The translations under genes and the position numbers were made by a program. Shown in pieces: positions 26,401 through 36,288 of a stretch of 43,557 nucleotides of DNA. The notes under the pieces were generated by a model. That model saw only the letters and a program-made list of their open reading frames with translations, did not search any database and was not told where the DNA came from. Each line of letters begins with the position of its first letter. Position 1 is the stretch's first letter. The DNA comes from Cyclobacteriaceae bacterium (GTDB lineage: Bacteria; Bacteroidota; Bacteroidia; Cytophagales; Cyclobacteriaceae). The stretch covers positions 1-43,557 of the forward strand of contig JALSJF010000244.1 in NCBI GenBank assembly GCA_026989505.1, written 5' to 3'.

Positions 26401-26793
26401 TCATTGGCCCGGGCGCTGCCGGTGGTCAACGATATCCATCCCAAACGGCACCAGCCCGATATAGGCCAGTTTCAGGTGTTGGGCGGCAAACGGGATACCG
26501 ACAATGGTAACAGCAAACAACAAGGCCAGCACCAGGTGGGTAACCGCTATCTCAATGCCCGCTACCAGCAGCCAGATGATATTCATGATGACGTGCAGGC
26601 AACCACCCGCCCGCTGGGTTTGTACCGCCTCGCGGCCAAAAGGGAACAGGGCCAGGTTAGCCATTTTCAGGGTTTGCAGGCCAAACGGGATGCCGACAAG
26701 GGTCACCATCAGCAACAGGCTGCCGATCAGGTAAAAGAGGAAGACGAAAAAGCCTCCCAGGATAATCCAGAGCACATTGCCCAGTGTATTCAT
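26401..26793 (-). CDS. YccF-domain inner membrane protein
   Basis: This 130-residue protein is built from two similar units, each with two membrane helices and the motif LVGIPFG / IVGIPFA followed by HLKLA or LKMANLALFPFG, which is the YccF domain (DUF307) signature. The function of this family is not known. It overlaps the PorT-type gene upstream by ATGA (26790-26793), a sign of translational coupling. The RNA ligase-like gene follows after 83 bases. Confidence 0.88.
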   Translation of the reverse strand: MNTLGNVLWIILGGFFVFLFYLIGSLLLMVTLVGIPFGLQTLKMANLALFPFGREAVQTQRAGGCLHVIMNIIWLLVAGIEIAVTHLVLALLFAVTIVGIPFAAQHLKLAYIGLVPFGMDIVDHRQRPGQ

Positions 26794-27368
26794 TCGTTAA
26801 GTTCTTTTATCTTAAAGCCAACGTATAATTGCAGCACCAGGTTTCTGAACACCACCGTATTGCCCACCGAAGCCCCTGAGGTATTCAAAAACCCCAGGGC
26901 AAACCGCAGGCCCATGATGCCGCCTGAAGCGGTTTCATAGCCCAACCCTGCAATCCCTGAAAAATCCCACCTTCTCACGGTGGCTGTTTTGTCCTCTTTA
27001 AACCCGGTCTCCAGGTAATTCGCTTGCAGTAAATAGGCCAGTTGCGGCCCCACCTCAAGGTAGCTGCTACGGCCAAAATAAAGCTTCATCAGCAGGGGCA
27101 TGCTAAGGTAATGGTATGCCAGGCGGCCGTTGGCGCTGTTGTTTACCCTGGCCCCCTGCAACGAATACTGCAAACCTATCTGCCAGCCATATTGGCTTTC
27201 GATATGTTGGGCATAGTAAGTAGCCAGGTGATAGCCCAGGCGGGGTTTGTTAATGCTGCCGGAGCCCAGGGTGGCCACATTCAGGCCGGCTTTCACCCCC
27301 CAGATATCCTGTGTTTTAGCTCCGCAGGCCGGCAACACCAGAAAAAAAACAATGATGAGCAAGCGCAT
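26790..27368 (-). CDS. PorT-type outer-membrane beta-barrel protein
   Basis: This 192-residue protein has a signal peptide (about 1-18) and a series of amphipathic beta strands. Its opening GVKAGLNVATLG is characteristic of the PorT/OmpA-like 'outer membrane protein beta-barrel' family in Bacteroidota, and alternating Tyr/Trp-rich strands end with an aromatic C-terminal region. A Cys at residue 15 occurs near the signal end without a convincing lipobox. It is an outer-membrane protein of unknown ligand. It precedes the YccF gene in one transcript (four-base overlap). Confidence 0.82.
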   Translation of the reverse strand: MRLLIIVFFLVLPACGAKTQDIWGVKAGLNVATLGSGSINKPRLGYHLATYYAQHIESQYGWQIGLQYSLQGARVNNSANGRLAYHYLSMPLLMKLYFGRSSYLEVGPQLAYLLQANYLETGFKEDKTATVRRWDFSGIAGLGYETASGGIMGLRFALGFLNTSGASVGNTVVFRNLVLQLYVGFKIKELNE

Positions 27369-27431
27369 GCCTAAAAATACAATTTACCCCGGCTATTCCT
27401 CAACCTCCGGACAAAATAATTGGCGGGAAAT

Positions 27432-27469
27432 AAAAAAAGCGCTGCCCCGGCAAATGCGGAAACAGCGCT
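27432..27469 (-). terminator. Intrinsic terminator of the rplU-rpmA operon
   Basis: On the minus strand AGCGCTG and CAGCGCT enclose an 18-base loop and are followed by seven Ts. It lies 25 bases past the rpmA stop. Confidence 0.85.
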
Positions 27470-27494
27470 CGCTGAAAATGTTATTTTAAGAAGT

Positions 27495-27758
27495 TTACTT
27501 AGCGGCAGGTTGCTCAACAGATACGTACGACCTGTTCTTCCTGCCCTTCTTAAACGCCACCACACCATCGGTCAAGGCAAACAAGGTATGGTCTTTGCCC
27601 ATGCCAACATTTTTGCCCGGATGATGTGCCGTACCACGTTGACGAACAATGATATTACCGGCAATTACTGCCTGTCCGCCATATATTTTAACACCCAGTC
27701 GTTTACTATGCGACTCTCTGCCGTTTTTAGAACTACCCGCTCCTTTCTTATGCGCCAT
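27495..27758 (-). CDS. rpmA: 50S ribosomal protein L27
   Basis: This 87-residue protein contacts the peptidyl-transferase centre. The N-terminal [16 protein letters not shown] and the [23 protein letters not shown] block are family signatures, and no N-terminal extension needing cleavage is present. It follows rplU by 8 bases, the standard L21-L27 operon order, and is followed by a strong terminator. Confidence 0.99.
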   Translation of the reverse strand: MAHKKGAGSSKNGRESHSKRLGVKIYGGQAVIAGNIIVRQRGTAHHPGKNVGMGKDHTLFALTDGVVAFKKGRKNRSYVSVEQPAAK

Positions 27759-27766
27759 AATCTAAA

Positions 27767-28078
27767 TTATTTACCGATTTTTTCAATAAGTACTTTGGTG
27801 TAATCCTGCCGGTGGCCGTTGCGCACCTTGTACCCTTTTCTTCTTTTCTTTTTAAAGACGATCACCTTGTCGCCTTTCACATGCTCCAGGATTTTACCTG
27901 AAACCTTTACCCCTTTAAGCACTGGGGTGCCTACATCGACCTTGCCATCGTTGTCAACCAACAATACCTTGTCGAACTCTACGGAAGCGCCTTCATCGCC
28001 CTGCATTTTTGGTGCATAAACGTATTGGTCTTGCGTTACTTTGAACTGCTTTCCGGATATGTCAACTATTGCGTACAT
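27767..28078 (-). CDS. rplU: 50S ribosomal protein L21
   Basis: This 103-residue protein binds 23S rRNA in the large subunit. The start MYAIVDISGKQFKV, the motif GTPVLKGVKVSGKILEHVKGDKVIVFKKKRRKGY and the basic C-terminus are typical. The frame is open upstream to 28129, but ATG 28078 gives the conserved start. A textbook promoter lies about 40 bases upstream (28118-28148). Confidence 0.99.
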   Translation of the reverse strand: MYAIVDISGKQFKVTQDQYVYAPKMQGDEGASVEFDKVLLVDNDGKVDVGTPVLKGVKVSGKILEHVKGDKVIVFKKKRRKGYKVRNGHRQDYTKVLIEKIGK

Positions 28079-28117
28079 GAAATAAAATATATTTATCCAG
28101 TTTTTGAAATTGGAGTG

Positions 28118-28148
28118 CAAATGTAGCACTTATTTTAGCATTTGCCAA
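28118..28148 (-). promoter_or_regulatory. Canonical Bacteroidota promoter of rplU-rpmA
   Basis: On the minus strand TTG (28146-28148) and TACATTTG (28118-28125) are separated by exactly 20 bases, an exact match to TTG-N19/21-TAnnTTTG. The predicted start gives a leader of about 34 bases before ATG 28078. This is the clearest promoter in the window. Confidence 0.8.
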
Positions 28149-28550
28149 CAATACAGGGGGGCTAAAATTTTACGGCTACCCCCGCGGTGTTAAAACCGTA
28201 TCCCGGCCGGAAATTATTTGGCGGAAAACATATTCCCATTTAAGGGCATACATAATAAACCTAAGATTTGATGATGTGCATTTACCTTCTTATAAATCAA
28301 TGTCTTAAGAAGCGTTTTGTGTTTCTTGAAGGGCCAGCCAGGCCACTAAAAAATATGCTTTGCCGGGCTTGACTTTTAAGATTTCTTTGTTCTTTTTTGT
28401 AAGCGGTACCCTTACCAATCCCCTTATTCGATCGGCCTGTTTTCGATCTTGGTTGTTCCCTCGGCAAACGTTGAAAGCGGGCAAAATATGCACTAGCCTA
28501 TATTGGTATGCCAAGGGGGAGTTTGTACTTAACCTATAAAAAACTTGAAT
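28149..28550. other. Gene-free region between the rplU promoter and nrdB
   Basis: This stretch of about 400 bases carries no gene I can support. A reading frame on the minus strand continues from inside nrdB to 28305 with a hydrophilic ending (LTKKNKEILKVKPG), but it lacks a start of its own and any recognisable similarity. I saw no riboswitch, tRNA or convincing NrdR box (16-bp dyad) upstream of nrdB. Part of it must hold the nrdB promoter, but no TAnnTTTG exact match was found near the ATG. Confidence 0.5.
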
Positions 28551-29546
28551 ATGGCAAGTCAGAACAGTTTGCGTCCGGAAGAACCCATCCTTAAAGAGAA
28601 CAAGGACAGGTTTGTCCTGTTTCCCATTCAGCATGATGATATCTGGGAATATTATAAAATGGCCGAAGCCAGCTTTTGGACGGCCGAGGAAATAGACCTG
28701 GGCCAGGACCTGAAAGACTGGGAGAACCTGAACGATGGTGAGCGCCACTTTATCAGCCATGTGCTGGCTTTCTTTGCCGCCAGCGATGGTATTGTTAACG
28801 AAAACCTGGCCGAAAATTTTGTGGCCGAGGTACAATATACCGAGGCCAAGTTTTTCTATGGTTTTCAGATTGCCATTGAAAACATTCATTCCGAAACCTA
28901 CTCTTTGTTAATTGATACCTATATCAAAGACCCCAAAGAAAAAGACCGCCTGTTTAATGCCATTGACACCATGCCCTTTGTGCAGAAGAAGGCCGAATGG
29001 GCCCTGCGGTGGATTGACGAAGGCAGTTTTGCCGAGCGCTTAGTGGCTTTTGCGGCTGTTGAAGGTATTTTCTTTTCCGGGAGTTTTTGTTCTATCTTCT
29101 GGCTGAAGAAAAGGGGCCTGATGCCGGGGCTTAGTTTTTCCAATGAGCTTATCTCCCGCGATGAAGGCTTGCACTGCGATTTTGCCTGCTTGCTGTACAA
29201 CAACCACCTGGTAAACAAACTCGACCCCCGGCAGGTAACCGGTATCATTACCGATGCCGTAGAAATTGAAAAAGAGTTTGTTACCGATGCCCTGCCGGTA
29301 AAACTTATTGGCATGAATGCCGAACTAATGTGCCAGTATATTGAGTTTGTGGCCGACAGGCTGCTGATGGAACTTGGTTGCGACAAAGTGTATAATGCCG
29401 GCAACCCGTTTGATTTTATGGAGCTGATCTCGCTGCAAGGGAAAACCAATTTCTTTGAAAAGCGGGTGGGCGAGTATAAAAAAGCGGGGGTTAGCGCCAA
29501 TACCGAAGATGAAGCCCCGAAATTCAGTTTAGACGAAGACTTTTAA
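28551..29546 (+). CDS. nrdB: Ribonucleoside-diphosphate reductase beta subunit (class I)
   Basis: This 331-residue di-iron subunit generates the radical needed by NrdA to reduce ribonucleotides. The metal and radical residues are in place: Asp49 in EIDLGQD, Glu110 and His113 followed by the radical Tyr117 in ENIHSETY. The Tyr indicates a tyrosyl-radical (class Ia/Ib-type) enzyme. The frame is open to a TTG at 28545; ATG 28551 is chosen. nrdA follows after 23 bases in the order nrdB-nrdA. Confidence 0.97.
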   Translation: MASQNSLRPEEPILKENKDRFVLFPIQHDDIWEYYKMAEASFWTAEEIDLGQDLKDWENLNDGERHFISHVLAFFAASDGIVNENLAENFVAEVQYTEAKFFYGFQIAIENIHSETYSLLIDTYIKDPKEKDRLFNAIDTMPFVQKKAEWALRWIDEGSFAERLVAFAAVEGIFFSGSFCSIFWLKKRGLMPGLSFSNELISRDEGLHCDFACLLYNNHLVNKLDPRQVTGIITDAVEIEKEFVTDALPVKLIGMNAELMCQYIEFVADRLLMELGCDKVYNAGNPFDFMELISLQGKTNFFEKRVGEYKKAGVSANTEDEAPKFSLDEDF

Positions 29547-29569
29547 CCGAATAACCAACCTGAAAAACT

Positions 29570-31936
29570 ATGCTAGTTGTTAAGCGAGACGGAAGACGGG
29601 AATCCGTAAAATTTGAAAAAATAACCGCCCGGATTGAAAAACTCTGTTATGGGTTAGACACCAATTATGTCAACACTATCGACATCGCCAAAAAGGTGAT
29701 CAACGGTATTTACGATGGCGTTACTACCGTGGAACTGGATAACCTGGCTGCTGAAACTGCGGCCTCGCTCACCACCTCCCACCCCGATTATGCCAAGCTG
29801 GCCGCCCGCATAGCCATCTCCAACCTGCATAAAACCACCAGCAAGTCGTTTTCCAACACCATGAAAAGGCTTTATACCTATATCGATCCCAAAACCGGGG
29901 AAAACGCTGCGCTGATTTCCAAAGAAGCCTATGGGGTGATTAAGAAAAATGCGGCTTTACTCGACTCCTCTATTATCTACGACCGGGATTTCAGCTACGA
30001 CTACTTTGGCTTCCGTACCCTGGAGCGCTCTTACCTGATGAAGCTTGACGGCAAGGTGGTTGAGCGCCCCCAGCACATGCTCATGCGCGTAGCCGTGGGT
30101 ATCCACATGGAAGATATTGACTCGGTCATTGAAACCTACAACCTGCTGTCGGAAAAGTGGTTTACCCATGCCACGCCAACCCTGTTTAATGCCGCCACCC
30201 CCAAGCCACAAATGTCGTCTTGCTTTTTACTCACCATGAAAGACGACAGCATTGACGGCATTTACGACACCCTGAAACAAACGGCCAGGATTTCCCAATC
30301 GGCCGGGGGCATTGGCCTGAGCATTCATAATGTTCGGGCTACGGGCTCTTATATCAAAGGCACCAACGGGGTCTCCAACGGCATTGTGCCCATGTTACGC
30401 AACTTTGATATGACCGCCCGCTACGTTGACCAGGGCGGGGGCAAGCGGAAAGGCAGTTTTGCCATTTATTTAGAACCCTGGCATGCCGATGTCTTTGCTT
30501 TCTTGGATTTGAAGAAAAACCACGGTAAAGAAGAGCTGCGTGCCCGCGACCTGTTTTATGCCCTGTGGATTCCCGACCTGTTTATGAAACGGGTAGAGAA
30601 TAATGAGGAGTGGTCGTTATTCTGCCCTAACGAAGCGCCCGGCCTGGCCGATTGCTATGGGGAGGAGTTTGAAAGGCTCTATGAAAAATATGAACGGGAA
30701 GGCAAGTACCGCCAGCAGGTAAAAGCCCAGGATTTATGGTTTGAGATTCTGGAGGCCCAAATGGAGACCGGCACCCCGTATATGTTATATAAAGATGCCG
30801 CCAATAAAAAATCCAATCAGAAGAACCTCGGCACTATTAAATCCAGCAACTTATGTACCGAAATCATTGAGTACACCTCGCCCGATGAGGTGGCGGTATG
30901 CAACCTGGCCTCTATTGCCCTGCCCAAATTTGTGAAAAACGGCAGTTTTGACCACCAAAAACTTTATGAGGTTACCTATACGGCCACCAAAAACCTGAAC
31001 AAGGTGATCGACCGCAACTTTTATCCGGTACCTGAAGCCGAGTACTCCAATAAAAGGCACCGCCCTATCGGTTTGGGTATCCAAGGGCTGGCCGATACCT
31101 TTTTGCTCCTGCGGATGCCCTTTGAGTCGGCTGAAGCCCGGGGGTTAAACAAAGATATTTTTGAAACCATGTACTTTGCCGCCATGACGGCCTCTAAAGA
31201 CCTGGCCAAAGCAGAGGGCCCGTATGAAACCTTTAAAGGCTCACCCGTATCCAAAGGTATCTTCCAGTTTGATATGTGGGGGGTAACGCCCGATTCGGGC
31301 CGCTGGGACTGGACCGCCCTGAAGAAGGAAGTGAAAAAACATGGGGTACGCAACTCGTTGCTGATGGCCCCGATGCCAACGGCCTCCACTTCGCAGATTT
31401 TAGGCAATAACGAAACCTTTGAGCCTTACACCACCAATATTTATAACCGCAGGGTGCTGTCGGGCGAGTTTATTGTGGTAAACAAGCACCTGTTGAAAGA
31501 CCTGATTGCGCTGGGCTTATGGAATGACACGATGAAAAACAAGCTTATCCAGGCCAATGGCTCCGTGCAGGACATCCCTGAAATCCCGCAAAATATCAAA
31601 GACCTGTATAAAACCGTATGGGAGATTTCACAAAAAGCCATCATTGACATGGCGGCCGACCGGGGCGCGTATGTGTGCCAGTCGCAAAGTATGAATATCC
31701 ACATCCAGAACCCTAATTTCGGCAAGCTTACCTCAATGCATTTTTATGCCTGGAAGGCCGGCTTAAAAACAGGCATGTACTATCTGCGCTCAAAAGCAGC
31801 CACTGAGGCCATTAAGTTTACGGTAACCAAAGAGCATCAGCAAGAGCCGGATGCCGAAGCCCTTAAAGCCCAAAACAAGGCTGATATGAGTTGCTCGCTG
31901 GATAACCCGGATGATTGCATTGCTTGTGGGAGCTAG
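29570..31936 (+). CDS. nrdA: Ribonucleoside-diphosphate reductase alpha subunit (class I)
   Basis: This 788-residue catalytic subunit reduces NDPs to dNDPs. An N-terminal ATP-cone (about residues 1-90, starting [17 protein letters not shown]) indicates dATP feedback control. Visible catalytic elements include NLCTEIIEY with a Cys, CNLASIALP, the [17 protein letters not shown] motif and the C-terminal redox pair in DCIACGS (CxxC). It is translated from the same operon as nrdB. Length and C-terminal CxxC fit a thioredoxin/glutaredoxin-recycled enzyme. Downstream lies an array of hairpin-forming repeats. Confidence 0.97.
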   Translation: MLVVKRDGRRESVKFEKITARIEKLCYGLDTNYVNTIDIAKKVINGIYDGVTTVELDNLAAETAASLTTSHPDYAKLAARIAISNLHKTTSKSFSNTMKRLYTYIDPKTGENAALISKEAYGVIKKNAALLDSSIIYDRDFSYDYFGFRTLERSYLMKLDGKVVERPQHMLMRVAVGIHMEDIDSVIETYNLLSEKWFTHATPTLFNAATPKPQMSSCFLLTMKDDSIDGIYDTLKQTARISQSAGGIGLSIHNVRATGSYIKGTNGVSNGIVPMLRNFDMTARYVDQGGGKRKGSFAIYLEPWHADVFAFLDLKKNHGKEELRARDLFYALWIPDLFMKRVENNEEWSLFCPNEAPGLADCYGEEFERLYEKYEREGKYRQQVKAQDLWFEILEAQMETGTPYMLYKDAANKKSNQKNLGTIKSSNLCTEIIEYTSPDEVAVCNLASIALPKFVKNGSFDHQKLYEVTYTATKNLNKVIDRNFYPVPEAEYSNKRHRPIGLGIQGLADTFLLLRMPFESAEARGLNKDIFETMYFAAMTASKDLAKAEGPYETFKGSPVSKGIFQFDMWGVTPDSGRWDWTALKKEVKKHGVRNSLLMAPMPTASTSQILGNNETFEPYTTNIYNRRVLSGEFIVVNKHLLKDLIALGLWNDTMKNKLIQANGSVQDIPEIPQNIKDLYKTVWEISQKAIIDMAADRGAYVCQSQSMNIHIQNPNFGKLTSMHFYAWKAGLKTGMYYLRSKAATEAIKFTVTKEHQQEPDAEALKAQNKADMSCSLDNPDDCIACGS

Positions 31937-31952
31937 GGCCTTTATTGGCGGT

Positions 31953-32124
31953 GGAGCGAAACGCTTTCCAACCCGTACCCTGCCTGCCTTTTTGGCGGGA
32001 AGGGTCCCCCCCAAAAGGTACAGCAGTGGTTCGCCTTGGGGGATCCTTCAGTCAGGCCTTGGGGCCTTCCTTCTGGATGACGGTTCATAATGGAGTGAAG
32101 GGCTCCCAACCCGTACCCTGCCCG
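31953..32124. repeat. Diverged direct repeats with hairpins downstream of nrdA
   Basis: Two related blocks of about 35 bp (31953-31986 and 32090-32124) share the 16-mer CAACCCGTACCCTGCC, each preceded by a short GGAG...GAA stretch and followed by an inverted repeat (such as CCTGCC/GGCAGG). Between them is a segment with GGCCTTGGGGCC and CCTTCTGGATGACG, of the kind that recurs in intergenic regions of this phylum. A further hairpin (TCAGCG...CGCTGA around a GTCCA/TGGAC inner stem) lies at about 32160-32200. I found no gene. It may help terminate nrdA transcription. Confidence 0.6.
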
Positions 32125-32202
32125 TCCTGGCAGGCGGGCGTCATGCAGAGCTTAACCCCTCAGCGCCAAGTCCACTGGACGGAGAACGCTGAGGGAGTGG
32201 GG

Positions 32203-33267
32203 TTACTGGGCGCGGGAGGCTTCTTTTGCGGGGCCAAAACGGTAGCCGATAAACAGCCCCATTTTACCATAGCCAACCCGGATTACACGTTTTTGGGAAA
32301 GCCGGGAGGTATAGGTATCGGCAATGAAATTAATGCCGGCATAGAATTTCCGGCCGTTATAGCCCAGGGCATTCATCGTATTTAGCTTAAACCGGATATT
32401 GGGTTGGATTAAGGCCCTGTCTTCTGCCAAAAAATCACCTGAATTAAGGTTCAGGCCGGGAATAAGGCTGACCGTAAGAAAAAAATGACCTTTGACGACA
32501 AGGGTGTACATATAACCAAAATTAAACGACAAGTTAAGCACCGTCACATCTTGCAACCACAAGGAGCGGTCAAAGTAAGGCTGGTATTCCGAAGGTACCA
32601 TGGCAGAGTCAGCCACCATGGTGAGTAAAGAAAAGCTGGCCCCGGCAATAACACTACCGGCACTTCGTTTCTGGATTTCGTTGAAGACAAACGGGGCTTT
32701 AAGTGAAAATTTGGTGTAGTTAAAGGCATACATATACTGTAAGCCAAAGTTTATCATCCGCAGGTCTTCGCGGATTTTATAATCGTTAAAATTAGCCGGG
32801 GCAAACCCCTGGGTTTTATACATCTCATACCCCCGGTAATATTGCAAAATAGCGGTAATAAATTGCCGGCTGCTATACAACCGGCTTTGGAAATCCAGTG
32901 AGCGCTGATCTTTAAAGCCGGACAAATCCCGCAGGCCAAAACTAAGGGTAAAATCCATGGCAAACCATTTGTACGACACCCCGGCACCAATATTGATATT
33001 CTTGAATGGCGCATAGCGCAGGCTGCTGTTTTGCCCCCTGTCTATCAGGCGGAAATAATTAAACTTGTTTGCCAGTACCAGGCGTACAGCAACCTCATCG
33101 CTATAATTGGCGATGTAATTTGGGTCATGGTTGCGATACAGGAGAAAGTTGCCAAGTTTGTCAATTACTTGTTTAATGGTATCTAAATTCTGTGCCTGCA
33201 CTTTTGAAAAGCCGAAAACAATAAACATCAGGCTGACAATCACTATTGATTTACTTTTTATTTGCAT
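32203..33267 (-). CDS. DUF4421-domain outer-membrane-type protein
   Basis: This 354-residue protein has a signal peptide (about 1-25, ending VQAQ) and then a long run of alternating amphipathic beta strands, a pattern expected of a beta-barrel. The early sequence (LYRNHDPNYIANYSDEVAVRL, shortened here) resembles the DUF4421 family of Bacteroidota. No catalytic motif is visible. Its last codons lie inside the repeat-rich region downstream of nrdA, and it is convergent with nrdA. The function is unknown. Confidence 0.75.
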   Translation of the reverse strand: MQIKSKSIVIVSLMFIVFGFSKVQAQNLDTIKQVIDKLGNFLLYRNHDPNYIANYSDEVAVRLVLANKFNYFRLIDRGQNSSLRYAPFKNINIGAGVSYKWFAMDFTLSFGLRDLSGFKDQRSLDFQSRLYSSRQFITAILQYYRGYEMYKTQGFAPANFNDYKIREDLRMINFGLQYMYAFNYTKFSLKAPFVFNEIQKRSAGSVIAGASFSLLTMVADSAMVPSEYQPYFDRSLWLQDVTVLNLSFNFGYMYTLVVKGHFFLTVSLIPGLNLNSGDFLAEDRALIQPNIRFKLNTMNALGYNGRKFYAGINFIADTYTSRLSQKRVIRVGYGKMGLFIGYRFGPAKEASRAQ

Positions 33268-33321
33268 AGGCTACCCCATTTAACCCGGTATAAAAATAGG
33301 TTAAAATTTTCATCCCGGCAG

Positions 33322-34227
33322 CTAAAAGCACGAGGTCAGATACGTGTTGTCCCCCTGGGTAATAAACTTAATGGCATGCCTGATGATACCTACTTTGATT
33401 TGCCGGTATTTTCCGATTACTTCACCATCCAACTGCAATAGCCGGGGTTGGTCAAACTCAAGCACTGCCTGCCGGGTAACAATCACCTTGCCCGATTCGT
33501 GATCGAGGAACTTCTCATCAAACCGGGCCAGGCCGGCTTTGATGAGCGAGGCGCCATCAATACGGGTTACCAGGACAATTTCAAACTTGCCATCCATGGG
33601 GTTGCTGAACCGGTTAAGGGGCACCCCGGTGCCAAATTTACGGGCATTACAAATGGCCGCCATATACACACATTCCTCTGTTTCTTTGCCATTGGCTGTT
33701 ACCCTGGTGGTAAAGGGGGTGAGTTGTTTTAGTTCTTCGAGAAAATACCTGGCATAGGTAACCATGCCGCGGTTTTTATCCTTTGAATAGGCATCAACTA
33801 TCCGGGCATTAATGCCTACATCGCCAATATGCAGGGCATAAAACTCATTGTTCACTTTGAGCAAGTCGAGGCCGGCAATTTTCTCCGACATAATTATATC
33901 TTTTAACGCCTCCAGCGGCTCGGGGTTCACGCTAAGTTCGGTAGCCATGCCATTGGCCGAGCCCAGGGGAATAATGCCCATCGGGTAATCTGTACCCAGC
34001 AAGGCAATGCCGGTGAACAGGGTAGTGCCGTCACCGCCTACCGAAACCACCTTGTCGGGGTTTATTTCCGGCAACAAACGCTGCAGTTTTTCCTTATCGT
34101 TTTTACCTGTGGTTTTAAAAATATGGTAGGCTAAATTGTACTTTTCACACAAAGCAATTGCTTTCGCCATAAAGGGCTTCTTATTTACACCCCCGCTAAT
34201 CGGGTTTACCACAAACAGTAACTTCAT
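33322..34227 (-). CDS. Diacylglycerol kinase family lipid kinase (YegS/DagK-like)
   Basis: This 301-residue DAGK-catalytic-domain protein probably phosphorylates diacylglycerol or a similar lipid with ATP. Visible motifs are the N-terminal VNPISGG, the nucleotide-binding loop VVSVGGDGTTLF (about 57-68), PLGSANGMA (about 83-91) and the later DGKFEIVLV. The length is typical for bacterial DagK/YegS. It lies 3 bases downstream of the App1-type phosphatidate phosphatase gene, an enzyme with the opposite activity on phosphatidate/diacylglycerol. Confidence 0.92.
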   Translation of the reverse strand: MKLLFVVNPISGGVNKKPFMAKAIALCEKYNLAYHIFKTTGKNDKEKLQRLLPEINPDKVVSVGGDGTTLFTGIALLGTDYPMGIIPLGSANGMATELSVNPEPLEALKDIIMSEKIAGLDLLKVNNEFYALHIGDVGINARIVDAYSKDKNRGMVTYARYFLEELKQLTPFTTRVTANGKETEECVYMAAICNARKFGTGVPLNRFSNPMDGKFEIVLVTRIDGASLIKAGLARFDEKFLDHESGKVIVTRQAVLEFDQPRLLQLDGEVIGKYRQIKVGIIRHAIKFITQGDNTYLTSCF

Positions 34228-34230
34228 CGT

Positions 34231-35163
34231 TTAAAGGGCATAGTTTTCTATCGTCATTATTTCCTTTTCTACGTTATCGGTATCAGCAAAATAAACGACC
34301 GGAACCGGCAATTCCTGCAGCCGGTTTAAATGGCCCTTTTTCTTTGCCGATAAATTTTTAAAGGTACGTCTAATATAAATCTTTTTTATGCGATCAGGGT
34401 ATTGCCGGGCAATTTCGGTATAGATAGCCATATCGCGCTGGGTGTCATCGCCAAGCAAAATAAAGTTTTTGTCCGGGGTGTTGTCGAGCACTTTCTTGAT
34501 CCGCTGGTCTTTATAGTTTCTGCCCTTCTTTGGTTTTAGTAGTTGCCCTAAACGCAAATAGGAAGTAAGGAAAAGGTGCCCGGGCGGTAACGCATGATGC
34601 TGGATGATGGCCGTGAGCACACCAAATAAATTGCTTTCGCTTTTAGAAACATAAAAGATGCGCCCCTGCTGCCGGTGAACAGCCGCCAGCAAACTGCCGG
34701 TAAAGCTTACCGGCTGGCGTTTGTGGGGCGACACAAAGAACAGGGCACGCAGCCTTTTTAAGAAATTGGCCGTGTAAGAAACCAAAATGGTGTCGTCAAT
34801 ATCTGAAATCACCGCCAGGGGGAACGGGGAATCCGGCTGGTAAACCGGGTACGACTGGCATACCGGCAAGGGGGCCTCCTTACCGGCCAGATATACCTTT
34901 AACGCCTTGCTTACCGGTTGGTCTGTTTCCAGCCAAAAGCCTCCGGCCTTATCGGTTTGGGTGAGTAGTTTTTGCCCTCCGCTCTCAATAATAATATTTT
35001 GCCGGCCATAAGGCTGGCGAAAATAGGTTTTTAAGGTTGAAAGGAAGACCCGCCACAGGGGGGCGCTGGCCCTGATCACCGGGCAATTGCGATGCAAGAC
35101 CACCCCACTAATTAGCGTATGTTCATGAAATTCAACTACCGATAGTTGCCATAATACAGCCAT
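34231..35163 (-). CDS. App1-type phosphatidate phosphatase domain protein (DUF2183)
   Basis: This protein of about 310 residues contains the catalytic DIDDTI (DxDxT) motif (at about residues 122-127 of the ATG-start form) typical of HAD-like App1/DUF2183 phosphatases. The rest of the domain is present: GRIFYVSKSESNLFGVL, LLGDDTQRDMAIY and KIYIRR. In yeast App1 removes phosphate from phosphatidate. The N-terminal half is a beta-rich region of unknown role. The frame is also open to a TTG at 35214, so the start is unsure. It is directly followed by the DAG kinase gene. Confidence 0.82.
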   Translation of the reverse strand: MAVLWQLSVVEFHEHTLISGVVLHRNCPVIRASAPLWRVFLSTLKTYFRQPYGRQNIIIESGGQKLLTQTDKAGGFWLETDQPVSKALKVYLAGKEAPLPVCQSYPVYQPDSPFPLAVISDIDDTILVSYTANFLKRLRALFFVSPHKRQPVSFTGSLLAAVHRQQGRIFYVSKSESNLFGVLTAIIQHHALPPGHLFLTSYLRLGQLLKPKKGRNYKDQRIKKVLDNTPDKNFILLGDDTQRDMAIYTEIARQYPDRIKKIYIRRTFKNLSAKKKGHLNRLQELPVPVVYFADTDNVEKEIMTIENYAL

Positions 35164-35292
35164 CTGTGTCCGGTTATCTTGCTGGTTAGACTTGCGTAAA
35201 GTTAACCAATGCAACGGCTCTTTCGTGACTAAACCGGGTTAATGTTGAGAAGATGTTTACCATAGCCAGCAGCCACTTCTATACGGTTTCGG

Positions 35293-36138
35293 TTAGAAAT
35301 GAAAACCGACCCCGAGGCTCGGGCCGGAGAGGTGGGTTCGTAACGTTAACTGGTGGGATAGGAAAGAGCCCTTGTGCCTGATTTCAATAGCAAACCATCC
35401 CCCACGAACAGAAATCAGTTTGCTGGCGCGGTAATAAACGGTAAGCTGGTTGGCAAAAGAAATGCGGTTGCTAAAATTGAGGCCCCCTGCATCGCTGGCA
35501 AACAAAAACTGCCAGTGTTTCAGGTCGAGCTGAAACTGCAAGCCAACCAGGGGGTCGGCCCATACGGGGCTTATGCTAAGGCTGATATTCGCATTGTCCA
35601 ACGAAGATTTTACTTTCAGAAAGTAAAGCCTGGTGCCAAGGTAACCGTAAAGCTGTACCCGGGACTTACCGGAAGCGGCCACTTTTTCAAGCAACCGGTA
35701 ACCCAGGTAAGCCCTCGCCAAACTTATGTTGAAAGAAGACTCAACCAGGCTGCGGTTATTGTACCGGTATTTAACGGAGGAGCCTATGGAACCCCCTATG
35801 GCATCAACCTGGGCAAAAAAACGTTTATGCTGATACGATACCCGCGAAATAAAGAAGAACCGCAAGCGGGTATCGTTGCTAAACAGCCTCGAAAAAATAT
35901 TTCCCGTATCCTCCTCAGGCAGTTGGGTAGGGTCATCAGGAATAACCGGCAACACCCCGTCTTCCCCTTCCAAAGAAACGTCCCCGTACGAAAAAGCTCC
36001 CTTAAACCCGGGTACCCAAACCGGGATTTCCACCGTCCAGTGTTGTTGGTCAACCAGAAAGCTTTTTTCTTTTTTTCGTTTTTGGGCAAAGGAAGAGATG
36101 GATGCCAGGAATAAAAACAGCAGTACCACCCCCCTCAT
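35293..36138 (-). CDS. Envelope beta-rich protein of unknown function
   Basis: This 281-residue protein has a signal peptide (about 1-19, ending SSFAQ) and many amphipathic strands with Tyr/Phe alternation, ending GVGFHF with a terminal Phe as in outer-membrane proteins. I do not recognise the family. An acidic, Pro-rich segment (about 55-75, with DDPTQLPEEDTG) follows the first strand. The frame opens at 36189, but the ATG at 36138 directly precedes the signal peptide and sits just after an exact TACCTTTG box, so that start is favoured. Confidence 0.7.
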   Translation of the reverse strand: MRGVVLLFLFLASISSFAQKRKKEKSFLVDQQHWTVEIPVWVPGFKGAFSYGDVSLEGEDGVLPVIPDDPTQLPEEDTGNIFSRLFSNDTRLRFFFISRVSYQHKRFFAQVDAIGGSIGSSVKYRYNNRSLVESSFNISLARAYLGYRLLEKVAASGKSRVQLYGYLGTRLYFLKVKSSLDNANISLSISPVWADPLVGLQFQLDLKHWQFLFASDAGGLNFSNRISFANQLTVYYRASKLISVRGGWFAIEIRHKGSFLSHQLTLRTHLSGPSLGVGFHF

Positions 36139-36142
36139 GGGG

Positions 36143-36150
36143 CAAAGGTA
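36143..36150 (-). promoter_or_regulatory. -7 box (TACCTTTG) just upstream of the envelope protein gene
   Basis: This is an exact TAnnTTTG match on the minus strand, 5 bases before ATG 36138. Such very short leaders are common in this phylum. No TTG occurs 19-21 bases upstream, so the match is only supported by position. Confidence 0.4.
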
Positions 36151-36288
36151 GTGAATAGCGCGCAAGTATAGGCCTTTCGTTATACTCAAATAAACCCCAG
36201 GCAGAAAACCTCCGCTATCTTCTGCCCCGGCTTTACAGTGCCGCTAATGGCATGGCTATTGGTGGTGCAGATGAAGTAATGAGGGGAA

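Noticed and set aside
28305-28889. 194-residue minus-strand ORF crossing the nrdB start
   Set aside because: More than half is antisense to nrdB. The remainder has no recognisable similarity and no start of its own.
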